A program made the position numbers and the translations under genes. The notes under the pieces are model-generated. The model did no database searches. It saw nothing but the letters and a program-made list of their open reading frames with translations, and had not been told where the DNA came from. DNA of 64,000 nt from Euptelea pleiosperma (Eukaryota > Streptophyta > Magnoliopsida > Ranunculales > Eupteleaceae), in NCBI GenBank assembly GCA_035048495.1, contig CM068553.1, positions 16,369,190 to 16,433,189 on the forward strand. The letters run 5' to 3'. Below are positions 21,084 to 32,749 of this stretch, piece by piece. Each line of letters opens with the position of its first letter. Positions within the stretch are counted from its first letter, which is position 1.

Positions 21084-21697
21084 GGTGGGATGGATGACCT
21101 CTAGGCCGTCTCGATACAAGTTGAGTCCTAAGGCGAAAACTCTATTTAATGCCTTTTTTATATTTAATATATTACTATATATGGTATTAATTAACTCTTT
21201 ATATTATTGGAAATCTTTATATAAAAACTATTCTTTATAATCAAAAAATACGGAAAAAAAAAATTAGATGCAGAGAACTCCCGTAGTAGTCGATGCAGAG
21301 GACTCTCATGGCCCTACATATATAGATCATTTTTTGGACCCAATGACTGCATGGATGTTCAACCCACCTATTAGTGGATAAACATACTAAAAATCAGCTT
21401 GATTGATGATTTATGGCCATTGGATTTACTATCTTAAAAACATGCTTGAATCCAACTGCTAAATCATGTCTTAAAATTAAAGTACTAAAATCTATGGCTA
21501 TAAATAATCAATCAGGTTGATTTTTGGTTTGTATATCCAATAAGGGATGGGCAAATCCATGTGGTTAATGGGACCTGGGCTTGGGGGCTTCTCTCACCCA
21601 GGGGCCTTAGGCGACTGCCTTAATGGTCTTAACGTAGAGCCGGCCCTGACGACCTCCTTTCCTTAACGTGGTTGAAAATCCACATCAAACCTACTAT
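21084..21697. repeat. Right end of unit A with palindromic MITE 21336-21575
   Basis: After the hAT duplication comes AT-rich sequence and then a 240-bp palindrome starting GGACCCAATGACTGCATGG and ending CCATGTGGTTAATGGGACC, with a core of the AAAATCAGCTTGATTGATGATTT type. B has the same element at 38473-38712. The block ends at the A/B junction, and no gene is seen. Confidence 0.6.
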
Positions 21698-21827
21698 GGA
21701 CCCTCTCTCCACTCGTCAGGCTGATTGTTGGTGATCTTTGCATTTTAGTGATCTTCCCATATTATTTAAGCAATCTACTAAAATGGGAAGATCACTAAAA
21801 TGGATTAGTGGAGAGAGGGTCCATGTG

Positions 21828-22984
21828 GTTATGTGCTCACTGTGCATTCAGTAGTCTCTAAGATATGACATGTGGCACCTACATGTGGATCACACTCCAC
21901 ATGTAAACGTTGGATTAAAGTCATTTGCATGGTTTGATTTTTAATGGTGGATTTGAGCATTTTTGGTACAAAGATCCAAAGGTTCTAAATCAGTAAACAG
22001 GCTGACTCCCTCACATGTGCCACCTACATGTGGATCCCTCTCCCAGACACATGGCACCACCTTTGGCACGCCTTTGTACACCTACGCACCAAAACTCAAA
22101 CTGATTGGTGATTTATGGCAATTGGATTTGAACATTTTTGGTCTAACGCCAAATCAAATGGATTCCCAAAGGGTATTTTTGGGATTAAACGTTGAAAAAT
22201 TTGACACCAATTGAAATGGCATTTTGTATTTTTTTTTTTTAAATTTTCAAAATAAGTATTGATTTTTATAAATTGATTTAATTTCATATTTTTTAAAAAC
22301 ATTTTCTGTTAATTATATTCATGAGAAAAAATCTAGTATAAGCATGCCTATAACACGTGGCACACTCCTGCGATTACATGCACCAAAAATCAGCCTGATT
22401 GATAATTTCTAGCGGTTGGATTTGAGCACTTTTTCTTCAACATGGGCCTAGAACTTATCTATATATAGGCCTGTTAAAGAAATCCATATATGATGAAAAA
22501 AATTTAAAATGTTCAAATCCAATGGGTACAAATCTCCAATCAGGCTGAATTTTGGTGTGTAGAGCCAACCAAACATGGGGTCAGTGGCCTCGTTGGTATA
22601 CTAGATAGACACTATTTTTGATTGGTTCAATTTAAGTGAAACCAAGTGATTTGCTATGCCCGGGCCCTTCAAAGTTTGAAGTCTCCCCTTCCAAAATGCC
22701 ACGTGTAGCACTCATTTGGGCCCGCTAACCTTGAGAGGATGTTTGCCCACCACTTCGTGGACCTGCACACCACCCTCGCTCAAATCCAATGGATATAAAT
22801 CACCTTATTAAAATGCTAAAATCAAAGGTTAGAAAATACCAATTAAGCTCATTTTTGGTGTGTAGATCCACCACGCCAAGAGGTGAAACAAACATTTAGT
22901 GCTGTGGGCCCAAAAGAATGTTTCACGTCGCATTTTTTTTTTTAGTGTGACAGCAAACTCAGGCCCCACACTAGTTTTCGAGAG

Positions 22985-23053
<69 letters not shown>

Positions 23054-23370
23054 ATATTGGAGTGGAAATATCAATATACGTATAGAAAGCCATTTAACAT
23101 CTTTATTGCCCATAGATCCCAAATATAAAAAAAGAAAAGAAGTTGTGTTTTCTTTTTATTTTTAGTAGTTCAAAAAAGTAAAAAATTATAGAAATCTAAT
23201 AAAAAACTATTTGAATGCAAACATCAATATGCGTATAGAAAGTCATTTAATGTATTCAATGCCCATGGATCCCGAAGATAAAAATAAAAAAAGAAACCCA
23301 AAATCATAGAATTCATTTCCACAATTTTGCTAATTAAAACTTTCCATCTTCATATATGTCACCATCTCCT
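21828..23370. repeat. Unit B left block: palindromic elements and (GA)n
   Basis: Equivalent of 377-1855 in A. It starts after the partial hairpin MITE (21698-21827) and contains the 64-bp GA tract 22988-23051. A TATA box follows at 23371. ORFs here run through repeat arms. Confidence 0.55.
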
Positions 23371-23378
23371 TATAAATA
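23371..23378 (+). promoter_or_regulatory. TATA box of B3 gene, unit B
   Basis: TATAAATA, 63 bp before the ATG at 23442, in the same context as in A and C. Confidence 0.6.
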
Positions 23379-23441
23379 CAGTATCATTTCTTTGTTACAA
23401 TTACACATTTTTACAATACTGCTATTTCGTTTTGAAATTCA

Positions 23442-23900
23442 ATGGCGCCGAAGAATGAAGATGTAGGGAAAGGTAAAGGTAAAGGTGCCCTCGTATCTGG
23501 AGAGAAATCTGGAGAGAAATCTGAAGAGCAATCTGTTGCCATACCGCAAACACCCCCTCTCAGTAAATGGAAAATAAGAAAAGTTCTAACCAAATCCGAC
23601 ATTGAAACCAGATTGAGTTTACAGCAGGATCACATCCACTATCTTCTCCAAACGTGGCCAGAATTTAACAAAATAATACAAGAGAATGGGGATGAAGAAA
23701 TTGCATTATTTGATCTTGATGAGAATAGTAAATGCTATAACTTAATCTTCAAGAAGTATGCCCTGAACGAGTCGTATGGTATATTTTGGAAACCATTCCT
23801 GAAGGAGAAAAAGAATAAATATAAAATTGGAGATGAGATTGGAATGTACTATGAATCCAAGGTTGGAGCGTTTTGCATTAAATTGTTGTATTCAAAATGA
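23442..23900 (+). CDS. B3/DUF313-like small nuclear protein, unit B copy
   Basis: 152 aa, intact. It is the same protein as in unit A apart from an extra SGEK repeat (a 12-bp tandem duplication, GGAGAGAAATCT), Val-to-Ala near residue 16 and Gln in IIQENG. The basic Gly-Lys N-terminus and the KVLTKSDI...KIGDEIGMYY domain are unchanged. Putative DNA-binding protein; function not known. AATAAA follows at 24039-24044. Confidence 0.75.
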   Translation: MAPKNEDVGKGKGKGALVSGEKSGEKSEEQSVAIPQTPPLSKWKIRKVLTKSDIETRLSLQQDHIHYLLQTWPEFNKIIQENGDEEIALFDLDENSKCYNLIFKKYALNESYGIFWKPFLKEKKNKYKIGDEIGMYYESKVGAFCIKLLYSK

Positions 23901-26287
23901 GATGACTGAGAAATATCATCTAATATATGATTTACGTATTAGTAGGAAAGTAGGATAATAAATGAGTAGGATCGAATTGAAGTAGGAAAATGTAGCATGT
24001 TTTGATCAGAAAATATTTATGGATGTCTTTTGAATTATAATAAAATGATGTGTTTTCGGAGTATGAAATCAAATTATGTTCGCTTATGAATGCATGGAAT
24101 TATATTAATATTAATGGGAGTGTGTGATTTGTTCGTTTAAATTTCCAAGTTGTGCCGGAATGGTTCTATGGATGGTGAGGTCCATAGGTTGGCACCGTTG
24201 GATCGTAGAATTCCTTTGATCTCTACGATTTTTAGTCTTTTTCCAACACACATCTCCCATGCCAATATCGTCTCTTCAATGGCTTTCTTTATGGTTTGAG
24301 AGAGAGAGAGAGAGAGAGAGGGAGAAGTAATATAACTTATTTTCTGTAATTTTTTAAATAAAAGATCAATAGTTTCGTCGTTTTATCATTTTAGAAACTT
24401 TGTAAGTAAGCTTTTTTGAATTATTACCTTGGCTAGATCACTTAGGGTTCTGTTTGGGGTGGAAAATGAAGAGGTATGCAAGTTTAATAAATTAAACATT
24501 ATTTCTTCTTTTTATTATTTTGGTAACCTTCCAAACCATTCTTTGCATTGGGTTGGGCTCTGTTGACAGATATAAAATGACAGGGACACAATAAAAGCCA
24601 GGTGGCACACTGTTACAGGACTCTGACCGTACGGATGTTTGTCCTATCCCATGGTGGACCTACAAACCAAAAATCGGCCTGATTAGTGATTTATAAGTGT
24701 TGCATCTTTTTACTGAAAATATTGCTCAAATTATCACGGTTGAGATCAGCCCATGAAAATAAGTCCAATTCCAAGCCTATAAATCACTAATCAGGCTGAT
24801 TTTTGGTTTGTAGGTCCACCATGGGATATGACAAACATCCATACAGTCAGAGTCCTGTAACAGTTTGCCACGTGGCTTATATTGTGTCCCTGTCATTTTA
24901 TCTGTCATTTTAGATCTGTCAACGAGCCCAAACCTTTTGCATTCTAGTAATTAACCCATTTTTTTACGTTTTTGTTCCTGTGCCTGTGCGTTACAATTCG
25001 TCATAACAGCCGTTGTAACGGAAAAATGGTAACGCCCCCAGTCCGTTATGCGGTTATAACTATTGGCTAAGGTCGAGCGAAACCCACATGTTATTAACAA
25101 TCTCAGTCCAATCAAGGAGAATTAAGTTGGTCCCACCTCCACTACTAGAGACGCTAGTTTTTTAAATTAACCAAAACACCCAAAGGTGGCCCTGCCATCT
25201 GATTCAAGCATATTTTTTGTGTATTATATCAAACGGATAGAATTCGTCAATCAATATATTTTTTGGTGTTTATATCCACCAATGGGTGGACTAAACATCC
25301 AAGCGGTCAATGGACCCAAAAAATACGATTAGGTAGGGCTACTGATCGGCTGGAGCAAATCACCAAAGGAGAAACGTGGCACATAAATACTTAGAGAAGA
25401 TTGATCGTATGGATGTTTGGCACATCCCTAGGTAGACATACGTACCAAAATTCATCTTGATTAGTAATTATTTAATTAAAAATTAAAATTGATTTGTACT
25501 TTTAAGGTACAATTTTGGCCAATCACAGTGCACCATGGACGTTGTCCGGAATCCGGATCATGGGACTATTTTTTGCCTTACAAAAATAAATTTTGTGTTC
25601 AAAACTAAATAATGCAAGTATAATTGGAAAAATTTATTTAATTGTATATGATTAAATAAATCCGCATATGATTAAAAAAATTTTAAATATTCAAATCCAA
25701 CGGCTATAAATCACCAATCAGGCTGAATTTTGGTGTGTATAGCCAACCAAACATGGGGTCCGTAGCCACCTTGGTATATTGGATAGACACCATTTGTGAT
25801 TGGTTCATCAATTTATGCACGTGGAACTAATCAGGTGCTGCCATCCATACATTGCAAGTGAAACCAAGTGATTTGCTGTGCCCGGGCCCTTCAAAGTTTG
25901 AAGTCTCCGATCCCCTTCCAAAATGTCACGTGTAGCACTCTTTTGGGCCCACTAACCTTAAGAGGATGTTTGCCCACCACTTCGTGGACCTACACACCAA
26001 AATAGGGGATATAAATCACCCTATTAAAATGCTGATTTTCGGTGTATAGATCCACCACACACCAAGAGGTGAAACAAACAGGCATAGTGCTGTGGGCCCA
26101 ATAGAATGTTCCACATGGCATATTTTTGAAGGTGACATCAAAGTCAGGCTCGATCATGAATGGTGCGTGGTGGGAAGAGAGCAATTGTTACTCATCAGAT
26201 GTTGGGGGTCCCACACTCTCGTTTTTCTGCTTTTATCCATTAAATGTGTCACACTGAGTCTTTTTTTCTTTTGCTAAGTAAATATTT
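23901..26287. repeat. Unit B intergenic repeats including MULE-like MITE 24555-24929
   Basis: Equivalent of 2374-4947 in A: a GA tract at about 24298-24321, the GGGCTCTGTTGACAG palindrome, an AACGG relic near 25010, and a core palindrome near 25240-25450. It lacks about 150 bp present in A at 4140-4310. No gene. Confidence 0.55.
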
Positions 26288-26653
26288 GAGTAAAACTTGT
26301 GTCACAAGATGCACTCAATACGAGCCATGTGGCAAACAATCAGAGGGCGCTGTCCGTATGGATGTTTGGCCAGTCCCTCGGTGGACCTACAAACCAAAAA
26401 TCAGCCTGATTAGTGATTTAAAACCTTTGGATTTTTGCACCCAAATAACGCTCTCAAATTCCTACCGTTAAAATCAACCCATGAAAATAACTTCAATCGA
26501 ACCGCTTAGAAATCATTAATCAGGCTGAGTTTTTGTGTCCCAGTCCACTGAGGGACATCCATACGTCATCGTCCTCTAATAGTATTCCACTTGGCTCGTA
26601 TTGTATGCTGTGACTGGCTTCCGTCACATCATCTTGTGACACAAGTTTTACTC
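26288..26653. mobile_element. Mutator-like MITE (GAGTAAAACTTGTG ends), unit B
   Basis: Orthologue of the element at 4948-5313, with the same ends and near-identical arms. Flanks TAAATATTT and TAAAAATTT match one another except at one base. Confidence 0.75.
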
Positions 26654-27832
26654 TAAAAATTTCATTAAAGAAAAGAAAACCAAGGAGAAGAGAAAGAAAA
26701 CCAGGGGAGTGTCACATGGAGTCTCGTTGGAAAGAGAGAGAGAGTGGTAATATTGCCTATTTTCTGCAATTTTCTAAATAAATGATCGTTTCTTCCTTTT
26801 ATCATTTTAGAAACTTTCTAAGCTTTTTAAGAAAATTTTTGATCCCATGTTTTTTCTACAAATGGCATGTTCGTACATTTCGTATTCTTCCTATCTCTGT
26901 ATGAGGTGTTCCTTGGTTAAACTTCGTGTTGGCGGCCCGGCTTGACCATTTGGCAGATGAGGCGGTTGTCTAAGGCCCCCCACTAGTAAGGCTCCCAAAT
27001 TTCAGAAATTTTTAAGTGTTTTTAAAATTTTTTTATGAAAAGGCCCCCACCTGTCCATTTGCGCCAGGCCCCTCCAATAGAGTAAACCTTTGCTCACTGC
27101 ATGATGTGAGTGAAGCCGATCACAACAAACAGTACGAGCCACGTGCACACTCTTAGAGAGCGCTGGCCATATGGATGTTTGGCCAGTCCCTCGGTGGACT
27201 TGGAAACCAAAAATCAGCCTGATAGTGATCTCTAAGAGTGTCATCACTTGCTCAATGTCAGTTCGAGCTCCCATGAGACAAGAACCTACAAGAAGAGAAT
27301 ATCATAAGGATCTAAGTCACTTCAACAATCAAGTTAGCTCCTCTCTCTTTTCTCTCTCTCTCTCTCACTCAGAAATAAGCAAGAGCTACCAGCAGAGTTC
27401 GTCTTGTGTACCTTAGATGGTGGGATGAGGTCCCTTTATACTCGCTTTGGTTAGTCTCCTACTCTCCTCATGTGGGTGTTCAAAAACCATGAATTAAAGG
27501 AAGAACACGCTGATCACATGCCAAAATTTGAAGTCTGAAGACTCTGAACCATTATTCCTTTCTTTGCTAAGTGTGTAATTTATTAAGAAGAAAAACTTTA
27601 AAAAAGACGTGCACTAAGGAAAAGAACAGAGAACCACCGGCATCCCAACTAGGTTGGCACCTCGAATGCCCTTGGAAACTAACCCGATTTGATCGGGTCA
27701 CCAAAAATCCGGCCCAAACCCAATCCAAGTTCTAAAAGGGTTAACCCAACCCAACCCTAATGTCGGGCTCAACCCATTGGGCTCGGGTTGAGCTTGCCCA
27801 AGTTGTAGCCCTAAGGATAGCTTCAAAAGGAA
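26654..27832. repeat. Unit B stretch between MULE MITE and SOT pseudogene
   Basis: Single copy of the stretch that is doubled in A and C: short GA tract, half-element with core (about 27120-27250), interrupted CT tract (27341-27368) and a GC-rich relic ending in GTAGCCCTAAGG. No gene. Confidence 0.55.
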
Positions 27833-28406
27833 GAACCCCAGCCTTGATCAGAGGTCCTAGTCGTGTTCGGGAAGTGTCATAGTGACACGAAGGTATGCTT
27901 CAGATTCCGAGCAACGTAAACCATCTTGCAGTTGGAGTTCTTGATGGATTTTGGTCGTGCCTGGTAAAGCATATGAGTGTGAAACATTCTAGGAGAGGGT
28001 ATACCTGACAAATTAGAAGCTGAGTTTTCCGTAAATATGGATTCTAATGTTCTTAACTTCTTATAAGGGAATAGGGATTGTTTGTGATCAAAGGGTCTTC
28101 ACCATCATCAACAACATAAGCATGGCCGTTGCTTTCCCGGTGGCAACTCATGATGCTTATAATAAGGGCTTTCATCCAGGTGGTGCTAGTTTTGCCAGCC
28201 AAAGCTGCGATAACATCGGTATCAGAGGCTCTGAAGTGTGATAAAAAAGCAATTGCACCTTCCAGATGAGTTGGGAAGTACCAAAAGCCTTCCCACTGGC
28301 AGAGATTATGTTCTTCCCAGAATTTCTCTTCAGGAAGTTGAGCTAGTAAAGTAGTAATATTTGATGAATTGGAGGTTTCGTTTTCAGTTTCCTTGAAGCT
28401 AGCCAT
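27833..28406 (-). pseudogene. SOT pseudogene 2, unit B, with hAT excision footprint
   Basis: Minus-strand SOT beginning MASFKETENETSNSSN at 28406 and open through KTSTTWMKAL (Gly of the loop changed to Ser) to PYSLIRS, where it stops. The stop arises from an 8-bp gain at 28049-28064, GTTCTTAACTTCTTAT, a hAT excision footprint. Beyond it FHTHMLYQ and VYVARN follow with further damage, including an in-frame stop in place of the Trp of SLWHF, and the MEKAFESFCNG segment is deleted. Truncated at the same C-terminal point as in A and C. Confidence 0.85.
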
Positions 28407-29416
28407 GAAAAAAGAACTTAGAGTAGAGAGAGAAGGGATACATTTGGATACATCTGCTGTTCCATTTGGTGCGCCATCACAATCAAATTGTGGTTAGCCA
28501 CAAGTTGTTGACAGTCACAATCTTTCCGGAGGCCCATCTCAAAATGTTTCTTACGTCCTCAATGATCTATCAAAATAATCAAAGTGGTCAGATGTCTAGT
28601 GTTACACATAATTTGATTGTGATGGCTCGTTATTCGAGAAATTCAAAGCAATCGCTACGTTCCGGTGTTCGTGTTCTACAGAGGGGATATCCCTACTACC
28701 ATAGTATATTAAACCTAGGAGACCTGTTAAAAATGGACCAAAATAGTTGAATGAACCGTGCTTTAAAAAATGGCCGTTAAAACAAAAATAACGGCCGTTA
28801 TAACGGATTCGGACCTACCCCGTTACGTTATGGACCGTTAAAACACCCAGAAAATAACAGCCGTTATAACGAAAATAACGGCATTATTTTCATTATTTTC
28901 CGTTGTAAGGAAAATAACGACCATTATTTTCTGGAAAATTTTGTGAAAAAATGGCCGTTATTTTCCTTTTTTTCCGTTATTTTCCATTATATTCCTTTTT
29001 TTCAGTTATTTTCCATTTTTGAAATTTTGAAATTCAAATTTTAAAATTCAAAATTTGAATTTCAGCGCCATTATTTCCATTTTTTTTCCGTTATTTTCCC
29101 ATTTTTTCCATTTTTGCCCCTGAGTGTTTTTTTCGTTATAACAGAAAAAACGGTAATGCCCCCAGTCCGTTATACTGTTATAACGGTCCCCTTTAAACCT
29201 TGATAACGGATTCTGCCCCCCTCCCCCCCCTCAAAAAATAACGGCTGTGATCAAAGGGTCAGATGTTTACGTTGTTAATGATGGATGTGAGTCACTTGCA
29301 GTCAATAAGCAGAGAATTGCCTCAATCATCACTGACCAAAGTCATTCAATAGTAAAATGATCACCGTCAATTTACAACAATTATGTTCGAGTCCCCGGCA
29401 AAGTGTTGAGGGAGAG
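28407..29416. repeat. AACGG-rich element and SOT flanks, unit B
   Basis: After the SOT 5' flank, about 28720-29215 is a low-complexity repeat with many AACGGCCGTTATAACGG-like words on both strands, self-complementary at its ends. A and C keep only a deleted version (about 9522-9640 and 57248-57360). Related relics occur at 3480, 25010, 45540 and 51550. It has no ORF and I cannot name its class. Confidence 0.5.
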
Positions 29417-30758
29417 TGTTGTTTGGCTGTGTGGCCAGCACTCTCCCTGTTAGAACTGTGAACCCTTTGATATACATTGTTATGCCTCCCTCTAATAGCT
29501 TAAGCTTTTAGAATAAAGTTGTTTTCAACATGGTATTAGAACAGGAGGTCACAGTATGCCGTGTGTTCGTGTCCTCAGAAAAGTGTTGAGGGACAGTACG
29601 TTTCTTTTTTTCCATAATCATGGTACGTTGGAGTGTGATGTTTTGGCTGTGGCCAACACTTCACATGTGTTGGACCCATGGACCCTTTGATATACATGGT
29701 TATGCTCGCTCTAATAATTTCAGATTTTAAAGTAAAGTGGTTGTCAACAAATCGCCATCAATCTTTCTTGAAGCTCACCATGAACACGGATCTAAGGGTA
29801 GAGAGAGAAGGGCTTAAGTCCTCAATGATCTTTCAAAATAATCAAAGTGCACAGATGTTTATGTCGTCAATGATGGATGTGAGTCACTTGCAGTCAATAA
29901 GCAAAGAATTGCGTCAATCACCACTGACCAAAGTCATTCAATAGTAAAATGATCACCGTCGATTTACAACAATTATGTTCGAGTCCCCCGCAAAGTGTTG
30001 AGGGGGAGTGTTGTTTGGATGTGTGGCCAGCACTCCGCCTGTTAGACTCGTGGACCCTTCGATATACATTGTTATGCCTCCCTCTAATAGCTTAAGCTTT
30101 TAGAATAAAGTTGTTTTCAACATGGTATTAGAACAGAGGTCACAGTATGCCGCGTGTTCGTGTTCCCAGAAAAGTGCGAGGGACAGTACGTTTTATTTTT
30201 TTGTATAATCATGGTACGTTGGAGTGTGATGTTTTGGCTGTGTGGCCAACACTTCACATGTGTTGGACCCATGGACCCTTTGATATACATGGTTATGCCG
30301 CGCTCTAATAATTTCAGATTTTAAAGTAAAGAGTAAAACTTGTGTCACAAGATGTTGTGACGGAAGCCAGTCACAGCGTTCTATAGGAGACACGTGGCAT
30401 ATTATTAGAGAAAGATGACCGTATGGATGTTTGGCCAAACCCTCGGTGGACCGGTACACAAAAAATCAGCCTGATTAGTTATTTCTAACCGATTCGGTTG
30501 AAGTTATTTTCATTGGTTGATTTTAACGGTAGGAATCTGAGCATTATTGACCATTATTTGGGTGCAAAAATCCAAAGGTTTTAAATCACTAATTAGGCTG
30601 ATTTTTGGTTTCTAGGTCCATCGAAGGACTGGCCAACCATCCATACGGTCAACGCCCTCTGATCGTGTACCACGTGGCTCATGTTGAGTGCTGTGACGGG
30701 CTTCCGTCACAACATCTTTGGACACAAGTTTTACTCTAAAGTAAAGTGGTTGTCAACA
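29417..30758 (+). mobile_element. Duplicated TRIM region, unit B
   Basis: Two TRIM-like copies, 29417-29749 and 30009-30758, with the SOT 5' remnant between them, so the TRIM and part of its flank were tandemly duplicated. LTR ends TGTTGTTTGG and TTTTCAACA are followed by TGGTATTAGAACAGG. The internal part is longer than in A, about 100 bp, with a T-rich stretch. The second copy's last LTR is broken by the Mutator-like MITE at 30331-30736. Confidence 0.6.
30331..30736. mobile_element. Mutator-like MITE with perfect 9-bp TSD, unit B only
   Basis: 406 bp, starting GAGTAAAACTTGTGTCAC and ending with its complement GTTTTACTC. Perfect 9-bp duplications TAAAGTAAA flank it (30322-30330, 30737-30745). 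A (14777-14785) and C have the empty site. Arms contain GGATGTTTGGCC and the AAAAATCAGCCTGATTAGT core. No ORF. This copy defines the family's ends. Confidence 0.92.
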
Positions 30759-31272
30759 AATCGCCATCAATCTTTGTTGGGAACATATCTTTCCAGATCC
30801 AAGTTTTCCAAGACCTTGACGTGTTCTGACAAGACCACACAAGAAAAATGTAACAGTGTACATAGCAGTGTTGGGGCTCTGGAATCCTCAATCTTTTCTT
30901 AAAGACTTGAAGTGATATCATAGCAGAGGACGCTTCAGGGCGAATGTAGATCGGAATGTAATATATTCTTTTTAATCAAGGTCAGGTAAGGGTTCTCCAA
31001 ACCCCACGCTTATCTAGTAAAAAAAAAGCGATGGGGCTATGGAAGAGTAGTACAAGGCGGAAAACCACATAATATGCTTAAAAACATACACATTTAAACC
31101 TTCTCTTCTAGCTAGAACAACATATTTTATTTGGCGAATATACACAGACCAATTGAATGGAAGTAGTCTAAAGTTTAAACAGTGAAATGGGGTTGTGGGA
31201 GAGTAATTAATACAAGCATCATGCTTAGGGGACAAACTATTACTTATAGAGAACGATCACTGTTCTAAAATT
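30759..31272. other. 3' flank of SOT3, unit B
   Basis: Equivalent of 14799-15101 with an additional stretch of about 200 bp (about 30847-31055) that A and C lack. Nothing coding is recognised in the addition, and its edges are unclear. Confidence 0.4.
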
Positions 31273-32265
31273 TCATATTTCAAGATCTAGTCCAGATCCC
31301 TCTAATTTCATGCGAGTAATTTCGTCGAGTCGTTCTGCCATCTCTGGCGTGAAGTTGTTCTTCCAATCACCAACAATACCAAGCCTGAAAAAAGAACTCT
31401 TGGGTAGGGAATGATTCCAAGGAAGTATACCATCTTTATTGACCTCCAAGTTTTTCATTCTCTCTAAGCTACACCGACACAATACCTTATCAACCTCTTC
31501 ATCATTGGCAAAAGGCCTCCCAAGAAATGAAGCTAACCGCTTCACTTGTTCCCTTGGGTTTCTTTTCATCTCCTCATACTTCAAGAACAATATCTTCTCA
31601 GGCCGCTTTAAGCTCTCCTTCCAATACTCTAAAACATGATCAAGGAAGGGTCCAGAAGGATTAACCCCATTGCAGAAGCTCTCAAATGCTTTCTCTATTG
31701 GAAATTGGCCTTGTTCTGGGGCCCAAGTCACGTTCAGGAAGTGCCACATTGATACGAAGGTATCCTTCAGATTCTGAGCTACGTAAACCATCTTGCAGTT
31801 GCAGTTGGAGTTCTTGATGGATTCTGGTAGTCCCTGGTAAGGCATGTGAGTGTGAAACATTCTAGGAGAGGGTATACCTGACAGATTAGGAGTTGGGTTT
31901 TCCATGTAAATATGGGTTTCTAATGTTCTTATAAGGGAATGGATATGGTTTGTGATCAAAGGGTCTTCACCATCATCAAAAACATAAGCATCCCCACGGT
32001 AGCAACTCATGATGCTTGCAATAAGTGCTTTCATCCAGGTGGTGCCAGTTTTGAGAGCAGAAGCTACGATAACATCGGTATCCGAGGATTTGAAGTGTGA
32101 TCCAAAAGCGACGGCACCTTTCAGATAAGATTGTAAGTACCAAAAGCCTTCCCATTGGTAGAGATCATGATCCTAGAATTTCTCTTTAGGAAGTTGAGCT
32201 AGTAAAGTAGTTATATTTGCAGAACCAGAGGTTGCATTAATAGGGACTGCCTTGACGCTAGCCAT
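31273..32265 (-). pseudogene. SOT pseudogene 3, unit B
   Basis: Equivalent of the main SOT gene. From MASVKAVPINATS at 32265 it is interrupted by TAG at codon 31 (32173-32175), where A and C have Trp. Downstream it stays open for 253 codons from an internal Met and, unlike A and C, keeps the full C-terminus. The loop is LKTGTTW, closer to consensus than in A. The 3'-phosphate site is damaged: AQNLKDTFVS, with Arg to Gln and Pro to Leu, and two residues (NC) are inserted before KMVYV. The promoter is cut by the copia element. It is dead. Confidence 0.88.
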
Positions 32266-32346
32266 GCTTAAGGGTTGATGGAGAAAGGAAAATATGGCTT
32301 CAACTATACTTCCCACCAGTTTTTCCGCAGTCATATATATAGAGAC

Positions 32347-32711
32347 TATTAATGTACAGTCAACCCAACAGGATGAGGTAGCCGATTCCCTTCCACATCA
32401 ACATGAGATTAAAGTTGCTGATCCTAAGATCTCTCCAACAGATCTGACTACAACCACTGAGCGTTGAAGACTACGAGAGAAACAAACTCAACTGAATATG
32501 AATGCCAACTCATAGTCAGTTGACGAGTCTCAAGCTAATGCTACTTTTCCTCTAACTGTGTATATCTTGTAAAACAGAAATATTGTATTCAGTATTCCCT
32601 TTTTTCTATAAATTAAATACTACCGATCTCTCTCAATCTATTAAGAGTAGAAGATCCTTGAGTAGAAATCTCAGTCCTCTTTAGTCACAAAATATTTTAT
32701 TTATTCTTATA
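32347..32711 (+). repeat. Copia 5' LTR
   Basis: 365 bp. Contains CTATAAATTAAATA (likely TATA region) and ends directly at the primer-binding site. Its left end lies 6 bp from the SOT3 TATA box of unit B. Confidence 0.9.
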
Positions 32712-32749
32712 TGGTATCAGAGCCTTCGTTGGATCACTCCCATCGATCA

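Larger units (their letters stand above)
247..21697. repeat. Segmental duplication unit A
   Basis: First of three copies of a large block (B3 gene, SOT fragments, TRIM, SOT gene). The right boundary is seen where ACCTACTAT is followed by GGACCCTCTCTCC, the left-end sequence of the next unit, at 21697/21698. The left boundary is the same GGACCC position at 247. Compared with B it has three extra pieces: an internal tandem SOT duplication, a 4.6-kb LTR insert (9800-14394) and a 4.2-kb hAT-like insert (16854-21083). Homology to unit C extends left of 247 to the window start. Confidence 0.9.
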
